The notes: generated from the sequence alone by a model not told the origin. Counted from the first letter of the stretch, positions 32,580 to 41,695 are shown. The stretch is DNA of 64,000 bases from UBA11524 sp964464815 (GCA_964464815.1 CAYXHF010000009.1:1-64000); one strand, 5' to 3'. Made by a program: numbers and translations.

Positions 32580-32603
32580 TTTTGGCACAAAGCCCGCTAT
32601 AAT
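32575..32603 (+). promoter_or_regulatory. candidate MATE-gene promoter
   Basis: TTTCAT (32575-32580), 17 bases, TATAAT (32598-32603). The -10 is perfect and the -35 weak. Confidence 0.6.
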
Positions 32604-32637
32604 AGACACAGGACATTTCTCCAAGGAGGCGATTGCC

Positions 32638-34008
32638 ATGAAGAGTGGCAAATACAACACGGAGCTGATTCTGCACGGTTCGCTTGTGCGCGCGGTGCTA
32701 TCCATTGCCATTCCCGTTGTTATCAATAGCTTTTTGCAGACGATGTACAACATGACCGATACCTATTGGCTGGGCAAGCTGGGCGTTGATTATCTGGCGG
32801 CCATCAATCTGGTCAGCCCGGTACAAAGCACCGTCATCAACTTCGGCAGTGGCGTCACCGTGGCCGGTGCGGTCATGATCAGCCAGTACATCGGTGCAGG
32901 CAAGGCCGAAATGGCGAAGAAAATCGCCAACCAGATTTTCACCGTCGCGATGCTCTTTGCCATCGTGTGCGCCATGGTCATTGCCGTGGCGACGCCCGGT
33001 ATCGTGCGCTGGATGGGCGCGGATGATGATTATTTTTCCCACGCCGTCACCTATCTGCGGCTGGTCATTCTGGATATGCCGTTCCTGTTCATGGTCAACA
33101 TCTATCAGTCCACGCGTCAGGCGCAGGGCGATACCTTCACGCCCATGCTTCTGAACCTTCTGGGCATTGGCATCAACATGGTGCTTGACCCGCTGCTGAT
33201 GCTGGTGCTGCACCTGAATGCGGCCGGTGCGGCACTGGCGACGGTGTTTTCCAAGATGGTGCCCGCATGCATCGGCTTTTTCCTGCTGCTGCCACGGCCC
33301 AAGGAGGCCATTTGCTTTGACCGCCGCTATCTGCGCCCGGAGGTTGCCTGCCTGCGCGACGTTGTGCGCATCGGCCTGCCTACGGCGCTGGGATCAAGCT
33401 TCATGCAGTTCGGCTTTATCCTCATGTCCCGCAATGTCAATGCCTATGGCAAGATGGCCATGGCCGCCTATGGCATCGGCAATAAGGTCAACGGCCTGAT
33501 TTCCCTGCCGTCCACGGGCATCGGCAGTGCGGTCAGCACCATCACCGCCCAGAACATGGGCGCCCAGCAGCCCGAACGCGCGCGTCGCGGGTATTTGCTG
33601 AGCATGAGCATGGTGCTGGTGTTCCTGCTCATCAGCGGCTTCATTCTCTCGCGTCCGGCCATTTCCACCGCCGCCGTCAGCATCTTCAGCGACGAGGCGG
33701 AGGTCATTCCGCTGGCCGCCGACTTCCTGTCCATCATGGCCTTCTGGTGCTGGACAAACAGCATCCATGATGCCACGCGCGGCTTGCTGCAAGGCAGCGG
33801 CCACACCTTCCTGCCCGTTGCGGTGGATATGACGCGCCTGTGGGTGCTGCGCTTCGCGACGCTGTGGTTCTGCGAAACGGTATTGCACATGGGCGTGCGG
33901 AGCGTTTGGTACTCCGTCGTCGTCTCCAACGGACTATCGTCGGTGATGCTGCTCATCCTGTATTTCACAGGCATTTGGCGCAAGAACACCATCAAAATCA
34001 AAGCCTGA
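32638..34008 (+). CDS. MATE-family multidrug/organic cation efflux transporter
   Basis: A 456-residue, 12-helix membrane exporter of the MATE family (NorM/DinF-like, clostridial subgroup). Two homologous halves are visible, each beginning with a related stretch (VLSIAIPVVINSFLQTMYNMTDTYWLG in the first and VRIGLPTALGSSFMQFGFILMSR in the second). The family uses Na+ or H+ gradients to export drugs or metabolites; the substrate is unknown. AAGGAGG precedes the ATG. Divergent from the pectin operon and possibly co-regulated through the shared operator. Confidence 0.9.
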   Translation: MKSGKYNTELILHGSLVRAVLSIAIPVVINSFLQTMYNMTDTYWLGKLGVDYLAAINLVSPVQSTVINFGSGVTVAGAVMISQYIGAGKAEMAKKIANQIFTVAMLFAIVCAMVIAVATPGIVRWMGADDDYFSHAVTYLRLVILDMPFLFMVNIYQSTRQAQGDTFTPMLLNLLGIGINMVLDPLLMLVLHLNAAGAALATVFSKMVPACIGFFLLLPRPKEAICFDRRYLRPEVACLRDVVRIGLPTALGSSFMQFGFILMSRNVNAYGKMAMAAYGIGNKVNGLISLPSTGIGSAVSTITAQNMGAQQPERARRGYLLSMSMVLVFLLISGFILSRPAISTAAVSIFSDEAEVIPLAADFLSIMAFWCWTNSIHDATRGLLQGSGHTFLPVAVDMTRLWVLRFATLWFCETVLHMGVRSVWYSVVVSNGLSSVMLLILYFTGIWRKNTIKIKA

Positions 34009-34013
34009 TTTTT

Positions 34014-34040
34014 CCGGGCAGAAGCGCGTCTTCTGCCCGG
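34014..34040. terminator. stem-loop between convergent MATE and serine hydrolase genes
   Basis: CCGGGCAGAAG (34014-34024) pairs perfectly with CTTCTGCCCGG (34030-34040). On the plus strand it is followed by a loose T-rich stretch (CTTTGTTTACCCTTTTTT), which suits the MATE gene; the minus side has no T-run. Confidence 0.75.
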
Positions 34041-34046
34041 CTTTGT

Positions 34047-35396
34047 TTACCCTTTTTTGCCCCACGCAATTCCGTTGTAGCGGTTCGTCATCGGGTCGGA
34101 GGAGCGCTTCATGCGGATGCTGACGGTATCGTCCTTTGGATAGCAGTACACTTCGATACCCGACGGCGCGATTTTCGTGCGCTGTACGCGCAAATGAAGC
34201 GCCCCATCCTGCGTTATGCCCGCACTTGTCAGCGTCGGCTCACCATCCGACCAGTGGCCGGTCGTGCAGTCACCCCATGCGTCCCAGCGGAACACCTCCT
34301 CGCCATCTTCCCAACAGAAGGTGACGGCCTTTTCGGCAAAGGATACCGTGCGCAAGCCTGCCACGCCCTGCATCTGATAGCAGCCTGACACCATCGGCGC
34401 AACGCTTGTCGTATGCGGAACGCCGCAGCAGGTTAGCTGTTCCAGGCAGACTTCCAGTCGGTTTTCATCTTCTGCTGTCGAGGTTTCCACCGGTGCGTCC
34501 ACAATTTCGTCAAAAAATGCGTCGTAGAGCATCTGCACGCCGCCCTGCAAGCGCGTGTCCGCAATGCAGCACAGCAGCAGGTTCTTTTTCGGGCATGCAA
34601 TCGCCATCTGGCCGCCCATGCCGTACATGGCCCAGCCGTCACGCGTCATCCAGAACTGATAGCCGTAGCCGTGTGTTTCCTCCGGCGCATCGCGGCCATC
34701 CGTGTCGATTTGGCGTGTCAGTGCTTGCGCCAGATAGTCATCCGGAATCAGGCCATGGCCACCCTCCAGCACACATTGTGCCAGCTTCGTCAGATCGCGC
34801 AGGGACATCATCAGTCCTGTGCCACCCTGCGGCACGCCGGAAGGATCGGTCAGCCACTGCACCTCGTCCTCGAAGCCCAGCGGCGCAAAGAGCTGCTCCC
34901 GCAAGAAAGCGACCAGTGGTCTGTTTGTTCTTTTCTGCACCAGCGCCGCCAGCACCTGGGAGCAGGACGTGTCGTAATTGAACATCACGCCCGGCTCATG
35001 CGTCGGCGTGACGCGGAAGAAGGTACTCGCCCAATCCGTATCCACGCCCTCGCGATAGGTCGTCTTGCTGTGACAGGTCGCCATACGCAGCATATCGCGA
35101 ATCGTCAGGCGCAGCACACGCGCATCGGTCGTATCATCACAATACTCCGGAAAGTAGGTCGCAATCCGGTCTTCCAGCGACAGCTTGCCCTGTCCAATCA
35201 GGATGCCAATGGCCAGCGACACAACGCTCTTGCTGACCGAATACATCCGGTGCATTTCGCCTTCGCGGAAGGGCGCCCAGTACCCCTTGGCACGCAGCTG
35301 TCCGTCTTCCATCAGCGTGAAGCCGTGCATGCAGACGCCTTCGCGGTTCAGTCGCTCCACAAAGCGCAGGATAGCCGCCTCCGTCGTGTGCGTCAT
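34047..35396 (-). CDS. serine hydrolase, class C beta-lactamase/esterase family
   Basis: A 449-residue protein with a beta-lactamase-related (penicillin-binding-protein-like) fold. The SxxK motif is SVSK (Ser53-Lys56), the second motif is YDT (Tyr141) where YxN is common, and a GMGGQ stretch fits the KTG-equivalent strand. A C-terminal beta-rich domain (about 330-449) follows. No signal peptide, so beta-lactam resistance is unlikely. Members of this family include esterases and D-aminopeptidases. Its ATG overlaps the stop of the ankyrin-GH43 gene (ATGA) with GGAGG upstream, so it is the last gene of the sugar-debranching unit and may be a carbohydrate esterase. Confidence 0.82.
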   Translation of the reverse strand: MTHTTEAAILRFVERLNREGVCMHGFTLMEDGQLRAKGYWAPFREGEMHRMYSVSKSVVSLAIGILIGQGKLSLEDRIATYFPEYCDDTTDARVLRLTIRDMLRMATCHSKTTYREGVDTDWASTFFRVTPTHEPGVMFNYDTSCSQVLAALVQKRTNRPLVAFLREQLFAPLGFEDEVQWLTDPSGVPQGGTGLMMSLRDLTKLAQCVLEGGHGLIPDDYLAQALTRQIDTDGRDAPEETHGYGYQFWMTRDGWAMYGMGGQMAIACPKKNLLLCCIADTRLQGGVQMLYDAFFDEIVDAPVETSTAEDENRLEVCLEQLTCCGVPHTTSVAPMVSGCYQMQGVAGLRTVSFAEKAVTFCWEDGEEVFRWDAWGDCTTGHWSDGEPTLTSAGITQDGALHLRVQRTKIAPSGIEVYCYPKDDTVSIRMKRSSDPMTNRYNGIAWGKKG

Positions 35397-37255
35397 ACGT
35401 CTTCCTCCCTGTAGGTCATGTGCCGGAACACACCCGTCGTTCCCAGCGCATACACGCCTACCATCGCGCCGGTGAAGCGCTTGCCCTCCGCAATGCCCTC
35501 ATCCGACAGATACGTGACCTCCGGCAGCGTGATGAAATGTGTGTGCGTACCGCCCTGATACAGGTACATCTCCCGCGACAGACCATGCGTGCGGCAAACC
35601 AGTGTAATTTCCGACCCCGGTTTTGCGTTTACCGACCAAGAGTCTGTTTTTTCACACTGACTGCCCATCTGCTGGTGCAGTACAACCTGCCCTTCCCGCA
35701 CGCCCAGCGTCAGGAAGGCGCGCTCATCATAGTAGCACGTGATACCCGCTTCGCCCATTTCCGGCACCGTCACCGTTGCCCGGAAGGAGAAGTCGAAGCT
35801 CGTTTGCCGCCGCAACAGCACACTGCGGCAGGCCGTGTCCGTCATCGGGCAAGCATCGCCCTGCACCGTCACGCCGTCTTCCTGCCAGACAATCTGGTTC
35901 GCATGTGGCGGGCGCGGCGTCATCCAGTCCGACACGCTTTGCATTTCCTGCGCCACGGACAAACGCGGATAGGGCGCAACCGCCTGTATGCTCGGACCTT
36001 GCCCCTGATTCATCAGCGGCCAGCCATCCAGCGTCCACGTGAAGCTGTCCAGTGCCGTTTCGCGCCCCAGCATCGTCCACTTGCCGTCCAGCGCCCGGCC
36101 GCACAGGTATACAAAGAACCAGCGACCATCCGGGCCAGACACCGGCTTGGCATGGCCGCAGCGCTGCAAGGGCGACCGTTCATCCCATTGGCGAATCACC
36201 GGATTGTAGGGTGAAGGCACATACGGCCCCCAGAGACTTTTGCTCCGGCTGACCGTTTCGCGATGCCCCATGCCCGTGCCGCCTTCGGCCTGAAAGAGAT
36301 AATACCAGCCGTCATGCTTCATCAGATGCGCACCTTCCGGCGCGCGGCCATGATTTCCATAATGCAACAGCTTCGGTGCGGACACCATGCGCGTGCAGTC
36401 CGCATTCAGTTCAAACATCCTCGCGCCACGGTTGAGCAGCATGTAGTGCCGCCCATCGTCATCATGGAAAATGCTCGGGTCGATGCCGTCCTCGTCAATG
36501 AAGACCGGCTCGCTGTACGGGCCTTCGGGACGCGTGCTGGAAACGACCATCTGCCGCCGGCGCACCGCGCCCACGTCATTGAGCCGCAGCGTCGCGCAGA
36601 TGTAGAAGCGCCCGTTATCGTAGGAAATATCGGGTGCCCACCAGCCACGACCGCCCTCCAGGCCTTCCAGATGCGCCCACTCCGGCCGCACAATGGCGTG
36701 ACCAATCGTCTGCCAATGCACCAAATCCGTGCTCTTGCTGACCGGAATGCACGGAAAGAAGGTGAACGTAGAGTTGACCATGTAGTAGGTATCTCCCACG
36801 CGCACCACGGACGGATCGGGATAAAAGCCACTGCGCACCGGATTGTGGTATGTCTCCTGCCACGGCGCACCGACTTTTTCGGCAAAGTATGCTTCCAGCG
36901 CCGCATGGCCGCCATGATGCGCCACGTCAAAGGGCGTTTCCATGCGCTTGTCGCCACGCAGCGGATTCATGCCGCCCCATTCCACCAGATACCGGCACTT
37001 TTCGACATCGCCCGACTGGGCGGCATAGTGCAGCATGTCGCGCCCCTTGTCGTCCACATCGTTCAGATTGACCTTCAGGCCGTATTCCACCAGATACCGC
37101 AGCATGTCCGCGTTGCAGCGTTCCGCCGCCCGCAGGGACAGCTTGACGCCGCATGCGTCCTTTGCATCAATCATGCCAGGCTCAAGCGGCAGCAGCTGGC
37201 TGACGGCCTTCACGTCGCTTGCAAACAGCGCCTGCTGAAACTGCTCCTGCATCAT
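35393..37255 (-). CDS. ankyrin-repeat/GH43 fusion glycosidase
   Basis: A 620-residue protein with an unusual architecture. Residues 1-125 form about three ankyrin repeats (RDMLHYAAQSGDVEKCRYLVEWG; ETPFDVAHHGGHAALEAYF). From about 137 a GH43 five-bladed propeller begins: FYPDPSVVRVGDTYYMV (Asp147, general base), DGIDPSIFHDDDGRHYML (pKa-modulating Asp) and PEGAHLMKHDGWYYLFQAEGG (general acid Glu), followed by a C-terminal beta-sandwich. GH43 enzymes remove arabinose, xylose or galactose side chains. No signal peptide, so cytoplasmic. The first ATG overlaps the stop of the upstream GH43 as TGATG, with GGAG eight bases before; the 3' end overlaps the next gene as ATGA. Confidence 0.88.
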   Translation of the reverse strand: MMQEQFQQALFASDVKAVSQLLPLEPGMIDAKDACGVKLSLRAAERCNADMLRYLVEYGLKVNLNDVDDKGRDMLHYAAQSGDVEKCRYLVEWGGMNPLRGDKRMETPFDVAHHGGHAALEAYFAEKVGAPWQETYHNPVRSGFYPDPSVVRVGDTYYMVNSTFTFFPCIPVSKSTDLVHWQTIGHAIVRPEWAHLEGLEGGRGWWAPDISYDNGRFYICATLRLNDVGAVRRRQMVVSSTRPEGPYSEPVFIDEDGIDPSIFHDDDGRHYMLLNRGARMFELNADCTRMVSAPKLLHYGNHGRAPEGAHLMKHDGWYYLFQAEGGTGMGHRETVSRSKSLWGPYVPSPYNPVIRQWDERSPLQRCGHAKPVSGPDGRWFFVYLCGRALDGKWTMLGRETALDSFTWTLDGWPLMNQGQGPSIQAVAPYPRLSVAQEMQSVSDWMTPRPPHANQIVWQEDGVTVQGDACPMTDTACRSVLLRRQTSFDFSFRATVTVPEMGEAGITCYYDERAFLTLGVREGQVVLHQQMGSQCEKTDSWSVNAKPGSEITLVCRTHGLSREMYLYQGGTHTHFITLPEVTYLSDEGIAEGKRFTGAMVGVYALGTTGVFRHMTYREEDV

Positions 37256-38874
37256 CACAGCGTCTCCACAGCTTCCACCTGGAATGCGCCAAAGACCGCA
37301 CTGCCGTGGCCCTGCGCACCGTTGCGCGGCATGGCAAAGAGCGCCAGTCGCGCGCCGACCCACGTGTGGCGTGCCGGTTCAAACGGCTTGCCGATGGGCT
37401 TGAACACGCCGTTCTCGGCGTACTCGAACGTTGCCACCGCCGTGCTTTGGGACGTCGGCAGCAGCGTCACGCGGAAGGACAGCGTGTCGCCCGAAAGGCG
37501 CACCTCCTCCGTCACGCACTCGTCATGCGCTTTGCCCTCGCTCAGCACGAAGACGAGGTGATTGCCGTCCTCTTCCTTGCGCACCGCCGCATAGGCATAC
37601 TGACCGCCGACAAAGCCGACACCGGCCTGCTCGCCCAGCACCAGATCACTTGCGTCCATCGTCACCGTCGCAAAGAAGGACGGACAGGCGATTTTCTGCG
37701 TCAGCGTCTGCGGACATTGCCAGAGGCGATCGCCACCACCCGGCAGCGTGCAGGCATGCAGACGCAGCTTGCCGCCGCCTACCTCGTAGAAGCCTTCCTT
37801 CGGATTGCCCATGAACTGCCACTGCAAACCAAGCGGGCCATGAAAATCATCATCGCCGATTTCGCCCGTGACCTCGCATTCAGGTGCAAGCGGCTTGCGG
37901 TAGGTATCCACCGCGATGCCACAAGGCGCTGCATTGGCCGCCAGCGCAGCCTCCTTGCAGTCCTCACCCACCGCGATTTCCTCCGGCGGCACAGGCATTT
38001 CGTCCTCGATGCCGATGTAGGGCCAGCCGTCCTCCTGCCACGTCATGGGCTGCAAATGCACCACACGCCCATACAGACCACGGCTCTGGAAGTGCAGGAA
38101 CCAGCTCTCGCCCTCTGGCGTCTCGACCCATGCGCCCTGATGCGGGCCATTCGTCTCGCTGCTGCCCTGCTTGAGCACCACGCGATCCTCATACGGGCCT
38201 TCAATATGGCGACTCCGCAGGCAGACCTGCCAGCCCGTAGCCACACCACCAGCGGGTGCGAAAATGTAATACCAGCCATCGCGCTTGTGAACCTTCGGGC
38301 CTTCCATGGTCGGATGCTTTTCCACGCCGTTGTAGAGGAGATGGTCGTCCCCAATCGCCTCGCGACCGTCGCTTGTCATCGGGAAAATGCCCAGATAGCT
38401 CTTGAAGCCGATGCGGCTCTTGGCGTAGCCGTGAATCACATACGCGCGGCCATCATCATCCCAGAAGGGGCAGGGATCAATCAGGCCCTTGCCGCCCTTG
38501 ACCAGCACCGGCGCATCCCACTTGCCCAGCGGGTCAGTGGTGGAGACCATGTAGATGCCTTCATCCGGCATGCCGTAGTAGATGTAGAAGCGCCCCGCAT
38601 GGTAGCGCATCGCCGGTGCCCAAACGCCCTGCGCATGCTGCGGCATGTCATAGCGCGCCTCCGGGATGCTGTCCAGCGCATAACCGCGCAGTGTCCAGTT
38701 GACCAAATCCTGGCTCGTCAGAATCGGCAGGCCCGGCACATAGTTGAACGTCGATGCCGTCAAGTAGTACGTACCGTCCACGCAAATGGCATCAGGGTCA
38801 GAGTAGTCGCAGTGCAGCACCGGATTGCGGTATGTGCCGTCCCGCTGGTCGGCTTCCCATAATACGCGGCTCAT
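37255..38874 (-). CDS. GH43 beta-xylosidase/alpha-L-arabinofuranosidase-like enzyme
   Basis: A 539-residue two-domain GH43: an N-terminal propeller with DYSDPDAICVDGTYYLTA (general base Asp), GLIDPCPFWDDDGRAYVIHGYAKSR split over about 150-175, and TMEGPKVHKRDGWYYIFAPAGG (Glu), then a C-terminal DUF1349-type beta-sandwich (about 330-539) usual in xylosidase-type GH43. No signal peptide. The exact sugar is not readable from sequence. ATG 38874 follows AGGAGG at seven bases and overlaps the upstream esterase stop (ATGA). Third gene counting from the ABC importer. Confidence 0.9.
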   Translation of the reverse strand: MSRVLWEADQRDGTYRNPVLHCDYSDPDAICVDGTYYLTASTFNYVPGLPILTSQDLVNWTLRGYALDSIPEARYDMPQHAQGVWAPAMRYHAGRFYIYYGMPDEGIYMVSTTDPLGKWDAPVLVKGGKGLIDPCPFWDDDGRAYVIHGYAKSRIGFKSYLGIFPMTSDGREAIGDDHLLYNGVEKHPTMEGPKVHKRDGWYYIFAPAGGVATGWQVCLRSRHIEGPYEDRVVLKQGSSETNGPHQGAWVETPEGESWFLHFQSRGLYGRVVHLQPMTWQEDGWPYIGIEDEMPVPPEEIAVGEDCKEAALAANAAPCGIAVDTYRKPLAPECEVTGEIGDDDFHGPLGLQWQFMGNPKEGFYEVGGGKLRLHACTLPGGGDRLWQCPQTLTQKIACPSFFATVTMDASDLVLGEQAGVGFVGGQYAYAAVRKEEDGNHLVFVLSEGKAHDECVTEEVRLSGDTLSFRVTLLPTSQSTAVATFEYAENGVFKPIGKPFEPARHTWVGARLALFAMPRNGAQGHGSAVFGAFQVEAVETL

Positions 38875-39623
38875 TTTTCTACCTCCTCGGCGGCGGTCGT
38901 GGTCACGTGACCGAAATGCTCCGTTTCCTCTATCCACTGGGGGAATTCATCGCACAGCAGCTGGGCATACTGACCACCCAGCTTGTACAGCTCCCTGGCA
39001 ATGATGCCCGCAAAGGCCAATGCACCCGCAGGCTGCAAATGCGTGTTGTCCTGCTGTCCCTGCGGGAAGTGCGGATAGACACCAGCGGGCAAATTCATGT
39101 AGTAGTTCTTCTGCGCCACCTCACCCAATTCGTCCACCAGCTGTTCGGACAGCGCGGTCAGGTCAATCAGCGCCACGTCCAGCCGCTTCGCCGTCTTGCG
39201 CATGCTTTCCGCCCAGCGGTCGTGGGTGTAGAGGGCGCCTGGCGCGTTGCGGTTGTAGCGCGTCAGCGGCGTGATGAACACGGGCGTCGCGCCCTTGTTG
39301 CGGGCCACATTCACGAATTTCTCCAGATTCGCGGGGAAATCCGTGTCCGGATCGGCGTAGCGGGAAGGATCAGACTCCTTTTCGTCATTGTGGCCGAACT
39401 GCACAAACAGGAAGTCTCCTGCCTTGATGCGGTCGTAAATGACGGCCATGCGCCCCTCGTCGATGAACTGCTTGGTGGAGCGGCCGTTCTCTGCGTAATT
39501 CTCCACCTGCACCTGATAGCGCTTGACAAAGCGGACAAACGCCTGACCAATCCCCGTCTGCGGGTACGTCTCGATGGAATTCTGCTTGACCGTGGAATCT
39601 CCTGCCCAGAAGATGGTAATCAT
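38871..39623 (-). CDS. rhamnogalacturonan acetylesterase-like SGNH hydrolase
   Basis: A 250-residue SGNH esterase of the rhamnogalacturonan acetylesterase family (CE12, B. subtilis YesT/RhgT-like): ITIFWAGDSTVKQN (nucleophile Ser in GDST), NYAENGRSTKQF, LFVQFGHNDEKE (Gly/Asn oxyanion hole) and DNTHLQPAGA (Asp/His). It would deacetylate imported rhamnogalacturonan fragments so that the GH enzymes downstream can act; no signal peptide is visible. ATG 39623 follows AAGGAG. It heads the esterase-GH43-ankyrin GH43-serine hydrolase set, joined by overlapping stop/start codons. Confidence 0.9.
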   Translation of the reverse strand: MITIFWAGDSTVKQNSIETYPQTGIGQAFVRFVKRYQVQVENYAENGRSTKQFIDEGRMAVIYDRIKAGDFLFVQFGHNDEKESDPSRYADPDTDFPANLEKFVNVARNKGATPVFITPLTRYNRNAPGALYTHDRWAESMRKTAKRLDVALIDLTALSEQLVDELGEVAQKNYYMNLPAGVYPHFPQGQQDNTHLQPAGALAFAGIIARELYKLGGQYAQLLCDEFPQWIEETEHFGHVTTTAAEEVEK

Positions 39624-39652
39624 CGTCAAATCTCCTTTTTGTAGCATGAACC

Positions 39653-39701
39653 AAAAATGGCCGCAGCGGTGCTGTCCTTTGCTGGAACGCCCCGATGCGG
39701 C
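39653..39701 (-). terminator. imperfect stem-loop with T-run between ABC permease and esterase genes
   Basis: GCCGCA (39660-39665) and TGCGGC (39696-39701) close an imperfect hairpin, followed on the minus strand by CATTTTTGG. It may partially end the ABC-transporter transcript before the enzyme genes. Confidence 0.5.
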
Positions 39702-39716
39702 TCATTAAAAAGATGC

Positions 39717-40595
39717 TTACTCCTTCACAGCACCAATGTTGATGCCCTTAACGAAGTACTTTTGCAGGAACGGATAGAGAATCATGAACGGCAGGATGGC
39801 CACGATAACCGCCGCGTTGGTGACGGTGTTTTCCGCAGCGCCGCCGTTGGCCGCAGGCAGGTCGGAACCCATGATGATGGAGCGCAGCTTCATCTGGAAG
39901 TTGTACAGGCTCTGGTCAGAGGTGATGTAGAGCTTGTAGTTGGTGTAGTCGTTCCAGTAGGAAACAGCAAACATCAGGCCGATGGAGGCCAGCGCCGCCT
40001 TGGACAGGGGCAGCACAATCTTGTAGAAAATCTGCAAGGGCGTGCAACCGTCCAGCGTCGCCGACTCAAACAGCGACGTCGGGATGCCTTCAAAGAAGTT
40101 GCGCATCAGCACCAGGTTGTACACGTTGATGGCGGGCATCAAAATCACAACCCACAGGGTGTTGACCAGCTTCAGCTCCTTCATGATCAGGTAGGTCGGA
40201 ATCATGCCGCCCTGGAAAATCATCGTGAAGAGCAGCATGAAGGCGAAGAAGTTACGGCCGGGCATATCCCACTGAATCAGCACATACGCGCCCAGGGTCG
40301 AAATCAGCAGGCCCAGGAAGGTACCGGAAACCGTCGTGATGACGGAAATCATCAGCGGGCGCAGCAACGTCGGATTGCTGAACACGGACTGATAGCCAGC
40401 CAGACCGAAGCGCTGCGGCCAGAGCTTCATGCCGTAGCCGGTGGACAGGTCCAGGGAGTCAACAACAACCTTCCACAGCGGAACCAGAATAAACAGACAG
40501 AACAGCAGAAAGAAGAACCCATTGACAAACGGGAAAACAGAAATTGGCTTACGCGGTTTTTCGGCAGAAATCGCCTTATTCGTTGTCGCTTGCAT
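39717..40595 (-). CDS. carbohydrate ABC transporter permease (CUT1, YtcP/LplC-like)
   Basis: A 292-residue inner-membrane permease with six helices and the EAA-loop (ESATLDGCTPLQIFYKIVLPLSKAALA), where the ATPase docks. Sequence type is the YtcP/LplC group used by Firmicutes for pectin-derived oligosaccharides. Second permease of the importer. No ATPase gene is present; CUT1 systems often share an MsmX-type ATPase encoded elsewhere. ATG with GGAGG ten bases upstream; starts about 20 bases after the other permease. Confidence 0.92.
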   Translation of the reverse strand: MQATTNKAISAEKPRKPISVFPFVNGFFFLLFCLFILVPLWKVVVDSLDLSTGYGMKLWPQRFGLAGYQSVFSNPTLLRPLMISVITTVSGTFLGLLISTLGAYVLIQWDMPGRNFFAFMLLFTMIFQGGMIPTYLIMKELKLVNTLWVVILMPAINVYNLVLMRNFFEGIPTSLFESATLDGCTPLQIFYKIVLPLSKAALASIGLMFAVSYWNDYTNYKLYITSDQSLYNFQMKLRSIIMGSDLPAANGGAAENTVTNAAVIVAILPFMILYPFLQKYFVKGINIGAVKE

Positions 40596-40614
40596 AAATC
40601 AGATTCCTCCTTTC

Positions 40615-41565
40615 TTACACGATGCCGCGGCCACGGATCTTCTTGCTGACCTGGTTGCAAATCAGCACAAGCGCCATGCCCACGAGGGAACGGAACAGAC
40701 CAATGGCTGTGGTGTAGCCGTAGTCAACACGGGCACCCACGTTGAAGGTCTGGTAGTAGACGTAGGTTTGCAGCACCTGAGAGCTCTTGTAAACGGCAGC
40801 GTTCTGCAGAACGAAAACGCTCTCGAACAGGTTCATAATCTTGGCCAGATTCAGAACCAGCACCGTCACAATCGTGTTGGCCAGCGCAGGAAGCGTGATG
40901 TAGTACATCTTCTTCCAGCGGCCCGCGCCGTCGATGGACGCCGCCTCATAGATGCCGGGATCAATGCCGGTCAGGGTCGCCATAAAGATAATCGTACCCC
41001 AGCCGGTGTCATGCCAAATGTTGATGATATAGTAGGCGAAACGCCACCAGTTGTTATCGCCCAGGAAGTAGATGGACTTATCAATCACGCCCATCTTAAT
41101 CAGCAGCTGGTTCACCAGGCCGGACGTCGTGGGAGAGAACAGCATGCTGAACACACCCGCCGTAACGACCCAGGACATGAAGTGCGGAAGATAGATGATG
41201 GTCTGCGACAGCTTCTTGAGCTTGGTGGAGACCATCTCGTTGAGCAGCAAGGAGATGATAACCGCCATGAACGTATTCAGCAGCAGCTTGACAATGGAAA
41301 TCTCCAGCGTGTTGGTGAACGAGGACCAGAAGTCCTGCGTCTTGAAGAGCTTTTCAAAGTTTGCCAGACCCACAAACTCAAGAGGGTTATTTCGCATAAT
41401 CGGCTGATAGCGGAAGAACGCCAGCGAAACACCCGCCATCGGCAGGTAATGGAACAGGATAAGGAAAACAATTACCGGCAGGAACATCAGATAAAACCAC
41501 TTGTAGTTCCAAATCCGAACGCCCAGCGGTGCTTTCCGGTGCTTAACTTTGGCTGTGCCGTTCAT
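40615..41565 (-). CDS. carbohydrate ABC transporter permease (CUT1, YteP/LplB-like)
   Basis: A 316-residue permease with an N-terminal cytoplasmic stretch, six helices and EAA-loop (YEAASIDGAGRWKKMYYITLPALANTI). YteP/LplB-type partner of the preceding entry; together they form the heterodimeric channel. It lies downstream of the solute-binding protein gene after a 160-base gap that contains a hairpin. Confidence 0.92.
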   Translation of the reverse strand: MNGTAKVKHRKAPLGVRIWNYKWFYLMFLPVIVFLILFHYLPMAGVSLAFFRYQPIMRNNPLEFVGLANFEKLFKTQDFWSSFTNTLEISIVKLLLNTFMAVIISLLLNEMVSTKLKKLSQTIIYLPHFMSWVVTAGVFSMLFSPTTSGLVNQLLIKMGVIDKSIYFLGDNNWWRFAYYIINIWHDTGWGTIIFMATLTGIDPGIYEAASIDGAGRWKKMYYITLPALANTIVTVLVLNLAKIMNLFESVFVLQNAAVYKSSQVLQTYVYYQTFNVGARVDYGYTTAIGLFRSLVGMALVLICNQVSKKIRGRGIV

Positions 41566-41665
41566 GATACGTCCCCCTCTTGTGATGCGAATTGCAAGAT
41601 TTGCGTAATGCAGACAGTCAATGTCTGCCTGACATGTGTCGTATGTTTCTGAAATGACCCCTTAA

Positions 41666-41695
41666 GGGGACGGCTAGCGTGTGCCAACCGTCCCC
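41666..41695 (-). promoter_or_regulatory. intercistronic stem-loop between binding protein and permease genes
   Basis: GGGGACGG (41666-41673) pairs with CCGTCCCC (41688-41695), about 30 bases past the binding-protein stop, without a T-run on the minus strand. Such hairpins usually stabilise the binding-protein mRNA and keep it in excess over permease mRNA. Confidence 0.65.

Noticed and set aside
34047..35396. Antibiotic-resistance beta-lactamase
   Set aside because: No signal peptide, altered second motif (YDT), and position inside a sugar-processing operon argue for another hydrolase role.
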